Origin: Gordionus sp. m RMFG-2023
Taxonomy: Eukaryota; Nematomorpha; Gordioida; Chordodea; Parachordodidae
DNA: 64,000 nt
Direction of reading: 5' to 3'
Assembly: GCF_954871325.1 (NCBI RefSeq)
Contig: NC_088777.1
Coordinates: forward strand, 48,089,366 to 48,153,365
This document shows positions 1-12,360 of this stretch, piece after piece (position 1 is the first letter of the stretch; every line of letters begins with the position of its first letter). The notes under the pieces were generated by a model that was not told where the DNA came from, did not search any database, and saw only the letters and a list, made by a program, of their open reading frames with translations. The position numbers and the translations under genes were made by a program.

Positions 1-859
1 AATAGATGTTTGGCATTTTTGAAAAATTTGACACTCATAGATATGGATTGGTTTATGGCGAAACTTAAAACGATTATAATTTTTTTCTAGAATTAAATTC
101 CTTAATATTTATTACTAGTTTGATAATGGCTAAAAATCGGCTAGATCAAAAAGCGCGTACCGAAAAAAATTTACTAAGCACTGAGGTTCGAAATAATCGA
201 TTTCTAATTTCTTCGAAGTTGAGCTAAATCTAAAAAAAAATCCGAGGCTGAGGTGATCAATTTAGGCTAATAATCGAGTTACCCAACTCAACTATACCTC
301 ATCCCAAGAACCAGGATTTAGCGGTTGCTTAGTAAGGTAAAACTTATAGTAAGTGCTGGACATTCTTGATTTGCGTAAAATATCAACTTCCGTTCAAGAA
401 AGAAGGAAAGAAAAATCCCGAAAGTCTTTATTCACATTATTAATTTTTAAAAATATTTTCAGCTGTTTCACGCGCCTTTTTAAATGGATAAAATTTGTGG
501 TAGGAAAAATTCGATGTTTTTAAGGAAGAATATTTTTTCTTCTAACAATTTAAAGGCTTTATGAAAACAAATTTCATCGAATAATATTTTTGTTTTAAAA
601 ATAAATCACTATGAAGGAAACATGTCGAAATAATAAAAAAATTTACAATTTATTATCTTGAGTAATATTAGAAATAACAGTTGTAATTAAATATAAAAAA
701 ATTTTGATCCTAGAGATACCCAATATCTAAATGTTAGACATTATTTAATTTTTTTTTATTAATACCAATCAAAAAAAAACATACTTCTTTTGAAACAAAT
801 TTTTTATTCAATATTATACAATCTTAAAAATGTTCATTTTTTTAAATTCCCATAATCTT
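1..859. other. Intergenic DNA downstream of GAR1
   Basis: A+T-rich sequence with no open frame I can relate to a protein. On the minus strand this is the 3' flank of GAR1. A candidate polyadenylation signal (AATAAA on the minus strand, TTTATT at 803-808) lies about 50 bases past the GAR1 stop codon. Confidence 0.5.
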
Positions 860-3800
860 CTAAAATCTTTTGCCACCTCGCCCTCCTCTGAAAGATTGAA
901 AACCACGTCCTCCTCTACCTCCTCCGCTGCCGCCCCTAAAGGAACCACCTCCTCTGCTGAAGCCTCCTGTGTTGATTATAAATATAAAGTAAAAATATTA
1001 TATATAAAGGTATATGGACATGAAAGAATAATTATATTATATAGTGCCTCAATTATAAAAAAAAATCATTTTATATCCTGATGACCCCAGGTAGTGTTAT
1101 AAATGGTCAGGTTTAGTTGATATTAAATTAATATTATATCCAAAGATAATATTAAACAAGCCTCGAGATTTTCGTTAATAGATGTCTCTAAACCTCTGCT
1201 ATCTATGAGTAAAATCTTCAGACTTGCGTAGTACTTTTTGGCTAAAATATTGGAGTCAATCAAGGCTGTTTAACAACGTCACCCATAGGGATATTTAATT
1301 TTAGGAACATTATTCGGAACTAAAACCCTTTTAAACCCAAGAAACTCTGAAAGTTTTTTTTTAGTATATGTGCATATGGATGTTATTTATTTCAGGATAT
1401 TGCAATAATGGCCTAATTATAAAAATTTCTAAAAAAAGTATGTTTTGGCTGTTAATAACATTTTAAGAACCTCCAATTCTTTATTAACAATTTAAAAACG
1501 GTCAAATTTTAAATAAAATAAACAGCAATTTATTTTAAAATAAACTGTCAAAACCCTGAATTCATAGTTATTGCGACTTTGCAGCAAAGTATTATAAAAA
1601 TATTCAAAAATACAGCATATTTTGTATACCTTGCTGCGATATTCGTGCCAACTGTGAATGCAGCAATACCTAAGTTTGGTCAAATTATGAAAATACACTA
1701 TTGATAATGATGATGCAAATAATTGTTTTACTATTTTTATAGTGCTACATCATTCTATTAGTTTTAAACAGTCAAACCTGTATAATTTGAGTTCTTAGTG
1801 ATTTGGACAACTTCTTAATTTGACCAAAATTTTAAGTTCCAGTCAAATTCCTATTAAATACTATTAGAAAATGTTGCTACAATAGAAAACTGTCTATTTC
1901 AAAAAGTGGGCAGATTTGTATTTTGTCTTTGCATAAGACCCCTAGCAAAAAATTTGTTGTTTTTTGCTGCATTCATTTATTTATATTAATAAATTTAATC
2001 ATCTTAAAAACTATATGTTAAATAATAAAATTAATAAAGAAAACAAATATAATAAGTTGTCAATCATTGGTTATTAAATTTCTAATCATCATACTCAAAA
2101 AGAATGTGCTAAAAAGATTTGATATCTAATAGAACTGTTCACAATATTATTAAATCCAAAGAAAACATTAACAAATGCCATGCAAATTAAACATATTATA
2201 CCAAATAAACAAACAAATATAACATCTTATTTATTTCATAAATTCATGTTATATTTTTATTGTCATTTTGTATAAAACCATTTTATTTTATAATTTTATA
2301 TATTCTAATATATATGCTTAATTTTACTCATGAATTGGATAAATTAATAAAAAAATTATTTGATCCCAATACCCAAATTAGACCAGTTTGATTGTTAAAA
2401 GGGTCAAATTTTTTATAAATATAAGTAAGAGATTGGTGTTAGAGTAGAAAAGTATCATTAATGGTTTGAAAAATAAAAATGTGCCAACTCAGCCTTTTGT
2501 ATGACACAATATCAAATTCTATCATAATTTACCAATAGGGGAGATGTGGCATAAATGGTCAAGTTAAGACTGGTCACCACCCTTTAACTTTTAACTATTT
2601 GACCAATTTCTCTCGAAATTAGTCAAAATGTGTATATTTATATGTACCTTATATAATTTGATTTATTGATTAGAGTAATTCAATAAAAGAATATCTTAAC
2701 TGTTTTTAGTACCTCTGAATTTTTTTTAATTTGAACTCTAAGTAAAGTATTAAACTCTAAATAGGGGTCGATTCTATATAATATTATATTTTCATCAATT
2801 AGTGTTAGATGCTAGAGGCCTCTACAACCTTGCCCAAAGCTCATCTCAAATCGGCCAAGAAAAAATATTTATAGACTGAACAAATGCTCTATTATTATGT
2901 GCCAGGACAAAGTTTTGAAAATTTATTTAAAGTTGATAAATGATTTACTTCAGAAAAAATTATTATAGACCAGGCCAGACAAATTGTCAGTTAATGCTGG
3001 GTTTGTGACTAAATACACTAAATAAAATTATCTTTATTTACACTATTATAGGAGGGGAGGGGGGAAAGCATATATGAGTTGGCCAATATTTTAGACAATT
3101 CTTTTAATTCAAATCTTTCACTAATCTTGCCCAAATGTCTATATTTAATAGTTTCCTTACTCTATGGCAATTTTATAATCATTATTAAAATTACATTTTT
3201 TTTATCATCAAAAGTTTTTTATTTAATTTTTTGTGAGCACGTTATAACAAAAAAACTAACGAATTGGAAAATTTTTTTGGTTAGGATTATATAAGTATTT
3301 TTAAGATATAAAGTTTTACAAAACTTTATGAGATATTTTGTATACAACAAGATTTACTCCCTGTATTCATTTTTCTTTACATTATGTCAATCAAAAAAAT
3401 ATGAAATAAATATTTTTCTATCTAATAAGATGTTAGTTACCAGGCCAAAAATATAAATTATTAAATAATTTAAATTATATCCATATTTATTTACCTCTTC
3501 CTCTCCCTCTAGACTGAGCTTTGAATTCTGATTTTGGCATAGTAGGTTTTGGCAAAAATCTTTCAAGAGGAAGTAGTTTGTTAGGATCAATATAGAACTA
3601 AATAAGATTATACAAATATATAAGCAGAAAAAAATTACTATTTGTTGGGTATCAAAGGATTTAGCCTTTATTTCTTCCAAGGGTTTTACAGAAAAAAACT
3701 ATGAAATGTATACAATTAAAAAATACTATATAATATTAGGTTACAAAATCTTGTATTGGTCCAAATATTTCATCAACTTTGCCTATCATAGTTTTATTTT

Positions 3801-4155
3801 CTAAAAATATAGGTGCATTGAAATATGGGATTCGCTTGATTGTTGATTTACAGATAATGTATTCTTCACATGGATATTCATAATGGCAACATTCTAAAAG
3901 TGGTTGATATGATATTACATTTTAAAATATAATTTAGTTTTTTAGCTATTTTATAAAATAAAACATTTTCAACATCCATTTTCATAATTTTAGCTAATAT
4001 TATTAATAAAATATTTTACCAACAACTCTATCAGGAATTTCATTGTAATTTGAGTTTTCTCTGTTACCACCACCACCCCCTCTTCCTCTTCCAAATCCTC
4101 CTCTGCCTCTTCCAAATCCACCACCACCTCTGCCTCTACTGAAATTTCCCCTCAT
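860..4155 (-). CDS. GAR1: H/ACA ribonucleoprotein complex subunit 1 (GAR1), five exons
   Basis: GAR1 is a core nucleolar protein of H/ACA snoRNPs, which pseudouridylate rRNA and snRNA and include telomerase RNA. Exons, in transcript order: 4155-4020, 3893-3745, 3698-3639, 3597-3495, 966-860. Junctions are GT/AG with compatible phases, and the sum is 555 bases, or 184 aa plus stop. The N-terminal exon is a Gly/Arg (RGG) tail beginning [20 protein letters not shown]. The central Gar1 beta-barrel follows, with [12 protein letters not shown] and [11 protein letters not shown] in exon 2, FFSVKP in exon 3 and [18 protein letters not shown] in exon 4. A second RGG tail ends in RGGRGGKRF. Length and order match the eukaryotic family (about 200 aa, two RGG tails). 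No exon carries a stop or frameshift, so it looks functional. The last intron (967-3494, 2.5 kb) is much longer than the others (126, 40 and 41 bases) and contains a MITE. Confidence 0.95.
967..3494 (-). other. Long fourth intron of GAR1
   Basis: This 2.5-kb intron separates the central domain from the C-terminal RGG tail. It holds a degenerate copy of the foldback MITE family (about 1090-1281). Otherwise it is A+T-rich with no coding signal I can identify. A short G-rich patch sits at 3053-3064. Confidence 0.7.
1090..1281. repeat. Foldback MITE (family A), degenerate copy in GAR1 intron
   Basis: It carries the family signature: AAGCCTCGAGATTTTCGTTAATAGATGTC in spirit, then a word close to ATCTATGAGTAAAATCTTC, then GCTAAAATATTG, and it ends in CTGTTTAACAACG. 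The ends have decayed and no target duplication is visible. See the copy at 28245-28467 for the full-length form. Confidence 0.6.
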
Positions 4156-4426
4156 AATTTTGAAAAAATATATTTTGACAGCATGTTTTTGAATAGATGA
4201 TATTTAATTTAGTATAAATGTTTCGGGCTAATGCTAAATCCTAGCCTGAAAATAACAGAATAATTTGCATCAAGACTAGACGGGCATAATATCCTAACCA
4301 AAGTATTTCGTTATGTCTCTAAAAATATTTTTTTTAAAAAACGGAAGAAATTACTGTTATACAGCACTATTATTATATTGTTTTGCATGAATATCAGTTT
4401 GATGAATTTTAAATTCCTATTTAAAC

Positions 4427-5413
4427 ATTAAAACAACTATATAAAAATATATAAAATTACTAAATAAAAATATATATTAATAGTATCGAAGGCTGTAAAA
4501 AAAGCTTAATTTAATAATAAAAATGTACCTAAAAAGCATGTATAATTATGTTTAAAAATTTCCAATCGAAGTTTTTGTTTAAGAAAAGGGATTCGTGATT
4601 TTCGTTTGTTATACTAAAAAATTTTCGTGATAAAGTTTTTAAAAAAATATATGTAGACTGTGAAAAATTGTCGTTAGTTGATATGACTATTGGCTGAAAT
4701 ATAAAGTTATTTAATTTTGAATATTTATTAATTTTTTTTATTTTCCCCACTAGTAAGAGGGTTTGTATTATTTGTTGAAGGAATGGATGATAGGCTGGTT
4801 GCATCCCAAATAAGTGATTTTCCATTGGACCAGGGGTTGCAGGTTAAGCCGTCCGGTCTGAAGCCGTCTTGTAATGAGAGGTTGGTAGGTTCAAGGATGT
4901 TGGGTATTTTAGCCTTATTAAAAGCGTTATGTATGATTTTATTAATTGCTTTATGCCGGAGATGGCGTCCTTGGCTGCGGGTGCAGTTTAGAGCGTGTCT
5001 GGCGTTAGGTTGAACGGGTAGACTGAATTGGTGGCAAGAATGTGAATGTGCAAGCGAGCATCCAAGTCTAAAGCCTATAGTAACTCTCAGTTGGTCATTG
5101 GTTAAGAGATTATCCTAAGCTAAGGTTTGGCTTAGAAGTGCTTCGAGCCATTCATGCCCGCCGTATTTATCGTTGTTTTGTAATAGTTGTATATTGCTGA
5201 TTTCGGTAGGGTTATGACTGAAAATCGCGAAGTCCATTTTTTTTAAACAAAAACTTCAATTGAAAATTTTTAAACATAATTATATTTGCTTTTTAGGTAC
5301 ATTTTCATTATTAAAATTAGCTCTTTTTAGAGCCTTCGATACTATTAATATATATTATTATTTAGTAATTTATATATATTTTACATAATTTTATATGGTT
5401 GTTTTAATATTTT
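4427..5413 (-). mobile_element. Retroelement 3' end with an inverted copy of its tail
   Basis: Reading the minus strand from about 5225 down to 4430 gives pieces of a protein region found after the reverse transcriptase in many invertebrate retroelements. Recognisable blocks are GGHEWLEALLSQ, LTNDQLRVTIGFRLG, LEPTNLSLQDGLRPDG and a WDAT box. The RH...EP...RPDG...WDAT order recalls the restriction-like endonuclease of R2-type elements, but the exact family is uncertain. The last about 190 bp of this fragment (4427-4615) recur inverted at about 5220-5413, so both ends of the unit are the same retroelement tail pointing outward. The copy is broken. The interior is less A+T-rich than its surroundings, consistent with a foreign insert. 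Confidence 0.6.
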
Positions 5414-5930
5414 AGTGTTTTATCATTTTTTAAAAAAATTATACCAATATCAATATTATTTAAACATTTGTAAAAATTGAACTATTTCTTACCTGTAGTG
5501 TTGTTAAATGGGCGAAATCCTAGCAGTCAAAATTGCTCAGTCTTGTAGCAAATGTATATTTTTCCCAAAATGAGTTATCCTTAAAGTCCAAACCTCTATA
5601 GAGGCTAAGATGATATTTTTCGCTAGATTTATATAAAAATGGTCTATAAATTTATTCACTTTATTTATATAATTTTAGGGGATGATTTATATATTTTACT
5701 ATAATTAATTATAATATTCATGTATTCACGAATAAAAATAATTTTTAACATAAATATAGAATCTTATTCAAAAATCCTGATACAACCTTTAATATCAAAA
5801 AAAAATGGAAAAATATTTTTAACAAATTCGTTCTTAGATTTTGCATTTTATGAGATTATTTCAAATTGGAAACAAGTAATTGAAAAATAAGCAAAACTTT
5901 TACTCAAAAATTAGCGCGTAAATTAATTTT
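5414..5930. other. Intergenic DNA with a partial family A MITE
   Basis: About 5497-5660 begins TAGTGTTGTTAAATGGGCG, the typical left end of MITE family A, but the rest is strongly diverged and the right end is missing. Nothing else recognisable. Confidence 0.4.
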
Positions 5931-6210
5931 GTTAGCGTCACTGTGTTTTTTTCCGGCAATATCTTATTCTTTAAACCTTAAATCATTTTTTAAGAGCGTT
6001 TTTAAAAATTTAAAAACCGGATTTTACCTAAAATATATTCTATCATGTTTAGAATATCTATCTTATGAATTGTACATTGTTGTTAACCTTTGAGTCATTT
6101 ATTATTTATATAAAAAATCTAAAAATTTATATAAATTATATTAAGTTTAAAAATTCGTGAAAAAATTATCTGAAATTTATAGTATAGGAATAACAAACAT
6201 GATGGCATCA
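5931..6210. repeat. MITE family B, copy 1 (right end eroded)
   Basis: It begins GTTAGCGTCACTGTGTTTTT and continues through blocks shared with copies at 36356-36675 and 46695-47124: TTAAATCATTTTTTAAGAGCG, TCTATCATGTTTAGAATA, GTTAACCTTTGAGTCATTTA and an AACAAACATGATGG end. The terminal motif GTTAGCG...TGTGTTTTTTCCGG is inverted at the far end of the other copies, marking it as a terminal inverted repeat. It encodes nothing. Confidence 0.65.
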
Positions 6211-6699
6211 ATGATATATATAACATAGATTGGCGATTCATTCATTAAATGCATGATAAAAATGTCCTCACATTGCAATCAGCTGTAGCGCCAAAAATTT
6301 ATGGGGCTCCCCCCATACCCCTAATTTGCGGGCCTTTGGATATCCATTATATGTCAGCATGAAATATTAATACATATATAATATTCAAAACTAGTCTAGA
6401 AGATAATTTATTTTGAAAAGTTTCCATTTATGATATATTATTTTTCTTATATTCTTAAATATTATGGTAAGATTATAATTTGTTTTAATTATTTCTTAGT
6501 CTAGTGAATTTTTATGAACGTAGATTAGCTGATTATACCTAAAAAAAAATGATTCTAAGACTAACCCTCCTTTTAATTTTTTAAAATATAGTTTAACCCT
6601 TCACTACAAAGGTGGAAAAAACTCCCTTAACTACAAAGGTGGGGTCTATTTTACCCCAAATTTTGATTAGCTATATCTCAAACATATTAAAAATTGAGA

Positions 6700-7849
6700 T
6701 CATGATGTTATTGAATGGAATGGGAGGTTGGTAATTCCAACCATTTTGAGGAAATCAATTTTAACGATTATACACAGAGGGCATCCAGGAATAAATGCTA
6801 TGAAATCAATTTTTAGAATGTATTGCTGGTGGCCGAATTGCGATAAAGATATTGAACAATATGTTCGTCAATGTATGCCTTGTCAAAGTAATCGGTCGAA
6901 TATTATGGAGGTTCCTTTATATTCGTGGAACATATCTAATATACCATGGGAACGAATTCATTTGGATTTCGCAGGGCCTATTGATTCGTATTCATGGTTA
7001 GTTGGAGTTGATGCACATACTAAATGGGCTGAGGTTGAGTTAATGAGAGAGACCACGTCCACGACAATGATCAGGGTTTTAAGGAAATGGTTCGCACGGT
7101 TTGGAACACCTAGACAAATCGTATCAGATAATGGACCTCAATTTAATTCTGGAGAATTTCGAAAATTTTGTTTCGAGAAAAATATTAAATTGATACATAC
7201 AACACCGTACCATCCAAAAACGAACGGTTTAGCGGAAAGAACGATACGAACCCTCAAGAGTCGATATTTTGCAACTAGGAAAGACATCAGGGAGCCCGAG
7301 GAAGCCATGGGAGAAGTTTTGCTAGCATATAGAATGGGTGAGCATCAATCAACTGGACGTTCACCGGCTAAGTTATTATTGGGGCGAAATTTAAAAACGG
7401 GATTGAATTGGTTACGTCCTAATGTTAGTTATGAAATGGAACGATCGAATATAAGACAAAAAGTAGCGCATGATGAACATAGTCATATGAGAGAATTTGA
7501 GATTGCACAACCGGTATGGGTGCATAATGAAATAAATTCAGGTTGGAGAGAAGGAATTATAAAATCCAGAACTGGCAGATATTCTTATTTGGTAGAAAGC
7601 AAGGATAGAATGGTACGAAAGCATGCGGATCAACTTCGAAAAAGGGAGGTAGCTAAAGAAATGGAGAAGTCTGGGCCAGGGAAAGATAATGGAGAAAATA
7701 TGGAGTCAGAGAGAGAAGAGGAAAATATAAAAAATAAAGAGTCGGATATAGTTGAGATTTTAGAAAATGTGGAAGATAACGGAAAACTAGAAACGCGGAA
7801 ATCACAAAGAGCCAGGAAACCTACAAATCGGCTTATTGAGGAATTGTAA
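6700..7849 (+). mobile_element. Ty3/Gypsy-type LTR retrotransposon fossil: integrase region
   Basis: An open stretch of about 370 codons encodes a Gypsy-type integrase. It has the H-H-C-C zinc finger (HRGHPGIN ... CMPCQS), then the catalytic core with HLDFAGPI, VSDNGPQF and YHPKTNGLAERTIRTLKS, which carry the DDE triad, and a basic, charged C-terminal tail. Protease, reverse transcriptase and RNase H are not present upstream in the window, so only the 3' part of pol survives. It counts as a partial, broken element, although this piece has stayed open and may be fairly young. The repeat that starts near 8017 could be its 3' LTR, but this is not proven. Confidence 0.85.
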
Positions 7850-8016
7850 GATCATATGTGTGGGGATATGTTATAAATGAGATTTATATTATATATTATC
7901 AATGTTATAAATGTCATATATATATATTATCAATGATATAAATGTCATAGATACAAATCAATCATATTAATATATTTCATGAAGTGATTGCCAGTAAAAT
8001 AAACTTAATTAGTATA

Positions 8017-8690
8017 TTGTATAAATAAATTTCTTATATTTGTTTGGATGTTGGAAATATATTTAGAAAGAGAGATGGTAATTAAATTTATAAATGAATA
8101 ATATAGTTGAATAATTAGTGATTTTGAACTCGGCTAATTACAATATTAAATTTATTAATTTTTAATTAATAAATGATTATATTTATTTAATTAGGGTTGT
8201 AAAATAATAAAACTCATTTGATCTGCAACTGTTAAAACTAAATTATTTTTTAGACATTATGAGTGATATTGATATTCCATTTTAACAGAATTTGAGTTTA
8301 AGCTAATATGATTTATATGTATTAATCTCTTATCTAATAATTAAATTAGCACCCATTTAATAAAAATTTAGATAGTCTTATTAATTTTAAATTAATAAAA
8401 TTCTATGCATAATATCTAGTATAATTATAAAAGAAATAGTTCAGGGGCCTATCATTAAAGTTAATTTTACTTCCAGGGGATATTAGGGAGCCATTAAATT
8501 ATTTTTTGCTTCAGTGGTATATTAAAATTTTCAGAGGTCTCGAGCCCCTGAGTTTTATTCCATCCCCTCCCCCTGAGTGAAGCTGCTGCTATATTTTTAA
8601 ACTGGCTAAAGTAAACGATATTTATTTTTTAATTTATTCAATATATTTAATAATAATTATAATTAATAGTGTTTATAAAATGGAAATTGT
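8017..8690 (+). repeat. Left arm of a 0.67-kb inverted repeat (possible LTR of the fossil)
   Basis: This stretch is repeated in reverse orientation at about 15000-15672. Shared blocks include TTGTTTGGATGTTG, AGAAAGAGAGATGGTAATTAA, TAGACATTATGAGTG, TTCAGGGGCC and GAGTGAAGCTGCTGCTATAT. A third, more diverged copy in the same orientation as this one lies at about 15840-16190. The start TGTTTGG, its position 170 bp after the Gypsy integrase stop and its length would suit an LTR, but the 20 bp before TGTTTGG are shared too, which argues against a simple LTR edge. Confidence 0.65.
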
Positions 8691-9089
8691 TATTAAATTT
8701 CTTCAGGAATCAAATTTTCAAGATTTAAATTAGAAATTTTTAACAGCATTACTTTTAAAGGTTTCTTTTTTATATCTTAAGATTATATTTTATAATTTTG
8801 TTTTTGAGTTTTAAATATCCGATTTATAAACTTATAAATTAATTAATAATTAAAAGTCTAAGCTTGAATTTAAATCCAGATTTTTTAAAATACCTAGTAT
8901 TGTAGATTCATATTATATTTACATTTAGCATATTCTACTTTATATTTTTATGGTCTTTCGTTATAATTTAATATTACAATTTATATATTGTTTTGTAGCT
9001 ATAGATCAAATATCTAAATTATCGTTAAATGTAAAAGTTTATCTTGTTGAAATAATATTTTAATGTTTTTTTTAAATCCAATTAACTTT

Positions 9090-9310
9090 TAGTGTTGTTA
9101 AACGGCTCGATTTGAGCCTATTTTTAAAAACGGTTAAATTAATATTAAAGACAGAAAATTATTGTCTAAGCTTCGAGATTTCGTCAATAGATGTTCAAAC
9201 CTTTGTGTCAACGATGAGCAAAATCTTAAGGTTTGCATAATATTTTTCCTAATAAAATATTGAGTTCCGTTTTTAAAAATTGGCTCAAAATGAGCCGTTT
9301 AATAACACTA
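9090..9310. repeat. Foldback MITE (family A), nearly full-length
   Basis: It begins TAGTGTTGTTAAACGGCTC and ends GAGCCGTTTAATAACACTA, so the two halves can fold into a hairpin over most of the 220 bp. Directly repeated TAACTTTTA (9083-9091 and 9309-9317) flanks or overlaps the ends. It has no coding capacity. It belongs to the same family as 28245-28467 and 50384-50553. Confidence 0.8.
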
Positions 9311-10984
9311 ACTTTTACCGATAAAAATATATATATATCTATATATATATATACGTATAAATTGTGAGAAAGATCATTATTATTTTATTACCACTTAAAT
9401 AAATATCTTTAATTCTTATCTAATTCGATCTAAAATCCTTACATATACAAACAGATAATATATAATTACAAAAAAAAATCATTAAAATATAAAGTAGAAT
9501 AATATCACTACATATATGTTAATCAAATGGAATCATTAATTGTTGATTTAGTTAATTTAAGAAAATAACAGTGAAAAATTTATACTTTCGTTTTAAAATA
9601 TATTATGTGGAGAAATGACTGTTATTATTTTTACCATGTATTATATTGATTTCCTTAATTTTAATAAAGAAGGATAAGATGTTTATACTTCAACTCGCGT
9701 TTTTTTATATTATTTTTATGGATATAGATAAAAAGTATTAAAAATGTGTAAATGCATAAAACCTAGGAAAAATACCAACACATGATATCAGGAAGCCTAA
9801 TAAAGTATTCTAACACTATTACGATAGCAAGCAAAACCCAGCTCCATAAGAGTTACCCCTCTGGGAAGAACAACTTAAATTCTCTATCTCAGTCACCTTG
9901 GCTGTCAAACAGTAATTCCATCTAATTGTGTTGACTGTAATAGTATAATAGAGAATAAAGGGCATCAACCCACTGCATTGCAAATATTTCCACAAATACC
10001 AACCCTGCCACAAAGCAATGAAGAGCATTATAGTACAGCTTTCAAAAAGGCGAATACACCCTCCATTTTTAAAATTTGTCTACTAAATGATTGATCAACA
10101 AGATCGATAATATTACCTTAGTTTAACAACCTTCCTCTAGACTACTATACTTGTATTAATTTCTCAGCCAAATTAACTAAATAATGCAGTATATTTCTTT
10201 TTTACATTTAATTATTCTCTTCTTTACTATATGATAAAGGTATATTTTATTACTCTCTCATGCCAAGCGAGCTCCTTTTCCTATATTATTAATTGCAGTT
10301 ACTTACCCTTCATAAATTTTTGATTTTATTAATTCTACAATACATAGAATTCTCAATATTATTTATGAATGATATTGTTTTGATACATATTTTTTTTTAA
10401 ATAAAGAGAATAATTAATCTTTCTTTTAACAACCGTTTCTTCATCTTCAGACCCACACCAGGCGCATAAAGGTTGTATCCAGTTTCTTAACAACGTCTCT
10501 TCATCTTCAGACCAATACCAAGTGCACATGGCTTTGGGGTGAGTCTTGCACTGAGATTTGGTCCAAATTGTGATTAAAGTCTTTATTTGTGAAAACTAAA
10601 ATAAATTATTCATGAAGTAAAAAAAAGTCTTTTATTGTATGCGATAATATAAAAATTATATAATGATTTATTTTCTGAAATAATATATACTAATTTCATT
10701 ATAACATATCCAATTAAAGTAAAGTCTTTAACCATGATTTAAAAAATAAACATTATTATATAAAATGAAATAAAATAATACAAGTCCAAATATAACATAA
10801 TGCCTTAAACAGTCATCAATTAAATGGACAAGTATAATAACGCTTTCGACAATAATAAATAAAAGACTTTAAATTGAAATGTTACATACATGTAACATTA
10901 ACTAATTCACATTTTGTCCAAGCCAACGTCGAACTTTAAACAAATATTCCGACCTCAAAATTTATTTTATGTTCGTTAATCTCA
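9311..10984. other. Intergenic DNA, no gene recognised
   Basis: Mostly A+T-rich. The patch 9780-10080 is less A+T-rich, and its minus strand has a 69-codon open frame (10028-9819) that I cannot relate to any family. It may be the relic of an old insert. The words CTTCATCTTCAGACC and CACCAGGCGCA / TACCAAGTGCA at 10440-10540 form a short, imperfect 60-bp direct repeat. Confidence 0.4.
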
Positions 10985-11515
10985 GATATGCATTGTGATC
11001 AATCTGAATAAAATTTTAAAAAATTATCAATGAATAGATGATATATTGTGAGTATCTCCCGAAAGAAAAGAAATATTTAGACGACATAATTTCGGAAAAA
11101 GTAAACAACATTTCAATTATTTAGATAAATAATATTTGTAAAAATTAAAAAAACAAAATATTTTGCTGACTTCAATTTTCAATATACAAAATATTTTAAA
11201 ATGTTAATATTATATAAATAAAATAGCAAGTTAATTTGTATAATATTTTTTCTGATGTTAAATAAAATTTGTTATATCTTGTAACATTGTGTTCATAAAG
11301 ATATGATAATATTCGTTAGCCATAATTACAATGGGCTATCATTTATTTATTTATCTATAAATATTTTTTTTAAATGATATTTTTATCATTTTATTAAATA
11401 TTTTTTGTTGAATGATATTATTATTATTGAAAACTATTTAGCCATTTATTGTAAAAAGGTAAATAAAAACGAGATAAACAGAATAAAATTTAAATAAAGG
11501 GAAGGGCAAATTGGG
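10985..11515. repeat. Repeated block flanking the sulfotransferase palindrome
   Basis: 10985-11330 shares blocks such as ATCTCCCGAAAGAAAAGAAAT and ATAGCAAGTTAATTTGTATAAT with the reverse complement of 12400-12690. 11270-11515 (TGGCTAT/ATAGCCA words, ATTTAGCCATTTATTGTAAA) is found inverted at about 14590-14850. A second, tandem, diverged copy of the first block runs 11515-11760. These belong to the nested inverted structure around 12.03 kb. Confidence 0.6.
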
Positions 11516-11699
11516 TAAAAAAATGAAATAATATATACGGCGACATATTTTCAGAAAAAGTAAATTAAACAACATTTTTAATTATTTAGAATGATAATAT
11601 TTAAAATTAAAAAAACAAAATATTATGCTAACTTCAATTTATTTTTTCTGATGATTAAAAAAAATTTATTATATCTCGATAACGTGTTCATTATATTTA

Positions 11700-11921
11700 T
11701 TTTGGAGCAAAGATAAATTCGATATCAAAAGATTTTTATTTCTCAAAACCAGCTTCAAAATTGTACTCGATTGATGACCCAATAAAACCTATAAAATTTA
11801 ATTTTTCCAGCGACCTACTGGCCTTTATTCACCTGCAGAAGACGGGTGGGACTTGTTTTGAATACGTTTTAACCCACGACGTCATTGGTGCGCCTAGATG
11901 TCATTGCAAGAGAATTGTGAA
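11700..11921 (+). pseudogene. Heparan-sulfate 6-O-sulfotransferase-like exon, plus-strand copy
   Basis: The frame is open from about 11700 and reads into SSDLLAFIHLQKTGGTCFEY, then ends in PRCHCKR. HS6ST enzymes transfer sulfate from PAPS to the 6-O position of heparan sulfate glucosamine in the Golgi. LHIQKTGGT is their 5'-phosphosulfate binding loop and the CxC cysteines follow it. Here the loop (HLQKTGGT) is intact. Similarity ends abruptly at about 11921 where the palindrome arm ends, so the rest of the enzyme is missing from this copy. It is a truncated duplicate of the minus-strand copy at 12360-11985. Confidence 0.7.
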
Positions 11922-11984
11922 ACTATTCGATAGCATTACTTTTGATATACAATTCCCATTTCTCTTTATAATTTTTGTCATACT

Positions 11985-12360
11985 TTACCCATATAGGCAA
12001 ACATTTCCCGAACCATATGAAGTGAGGATGAACTCCGCAAAATCCTGAATTGTCATTGGAAAAAACCCAGGATTTGGAATGAATCGAATGTGTTCTTATA
12101 TATCCTTGAGACAATAACATGTGTGAACTTGTTTCACATTTCTCTTGCAATGACATCTAGGTGCACCAATGACGTCGTGGGTTAAGACATTTTCAAAACA
12201 AGTCTCAACCGTCTTTTGCACGTGAATAAAGGCCAGTAGGTCGCTGGAAAAATTAAATTTTATAGGTTTTATTGGGTCATCAATCGAGTACAATTTTGAA
12301 GCTGGTTTTGAGAAATAAAAATCTTTTGATATTGAATTTATCTTTGCTCCAAAATAAATA
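11985..12360 (-). pseudogene. Heparan-sulfate 6-O-sulfotransferase-like exon, minus-strand copy
   Basis: Reading down from about 12360 the frame gives SSDLLAFIHVQKTVETCFEN, then PRCHCKRNVKQVHTCYC, matching the CxC...CxC spacing of HS6ST. After a change of frame between about 12100 and 12070 it continues KSWVFSNDNSGFCGVHPHF and FGKCLP, which corresponds to the family's WLFSRFSTGWSCGLHADW...NCVP segment. A plausible splice donor (GG/GTAAAG) follows at about 11988. The PAPS loop is damaged (QKTVET instead of QKTGGT) and the frame is broken, so this is a pseudogene. It keeps more of the exon than the plus copy. No further exons were found in the window. Confidence 0.7.

Noticed and set aside
830-1081. 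Plus-strand open frame rich in Ser and Thr
   Set aside because: It is the antisense of the last GAR1 exon; the Ser/Thr/Pro-rich translation mirrors the RGG tail.
9819-10028. 69-codon minus-strand frame as a gene
   Set aside because: No recognisable motif, no conserved partner in the window and no splice context; mentioned only as a G+C-richer patch.
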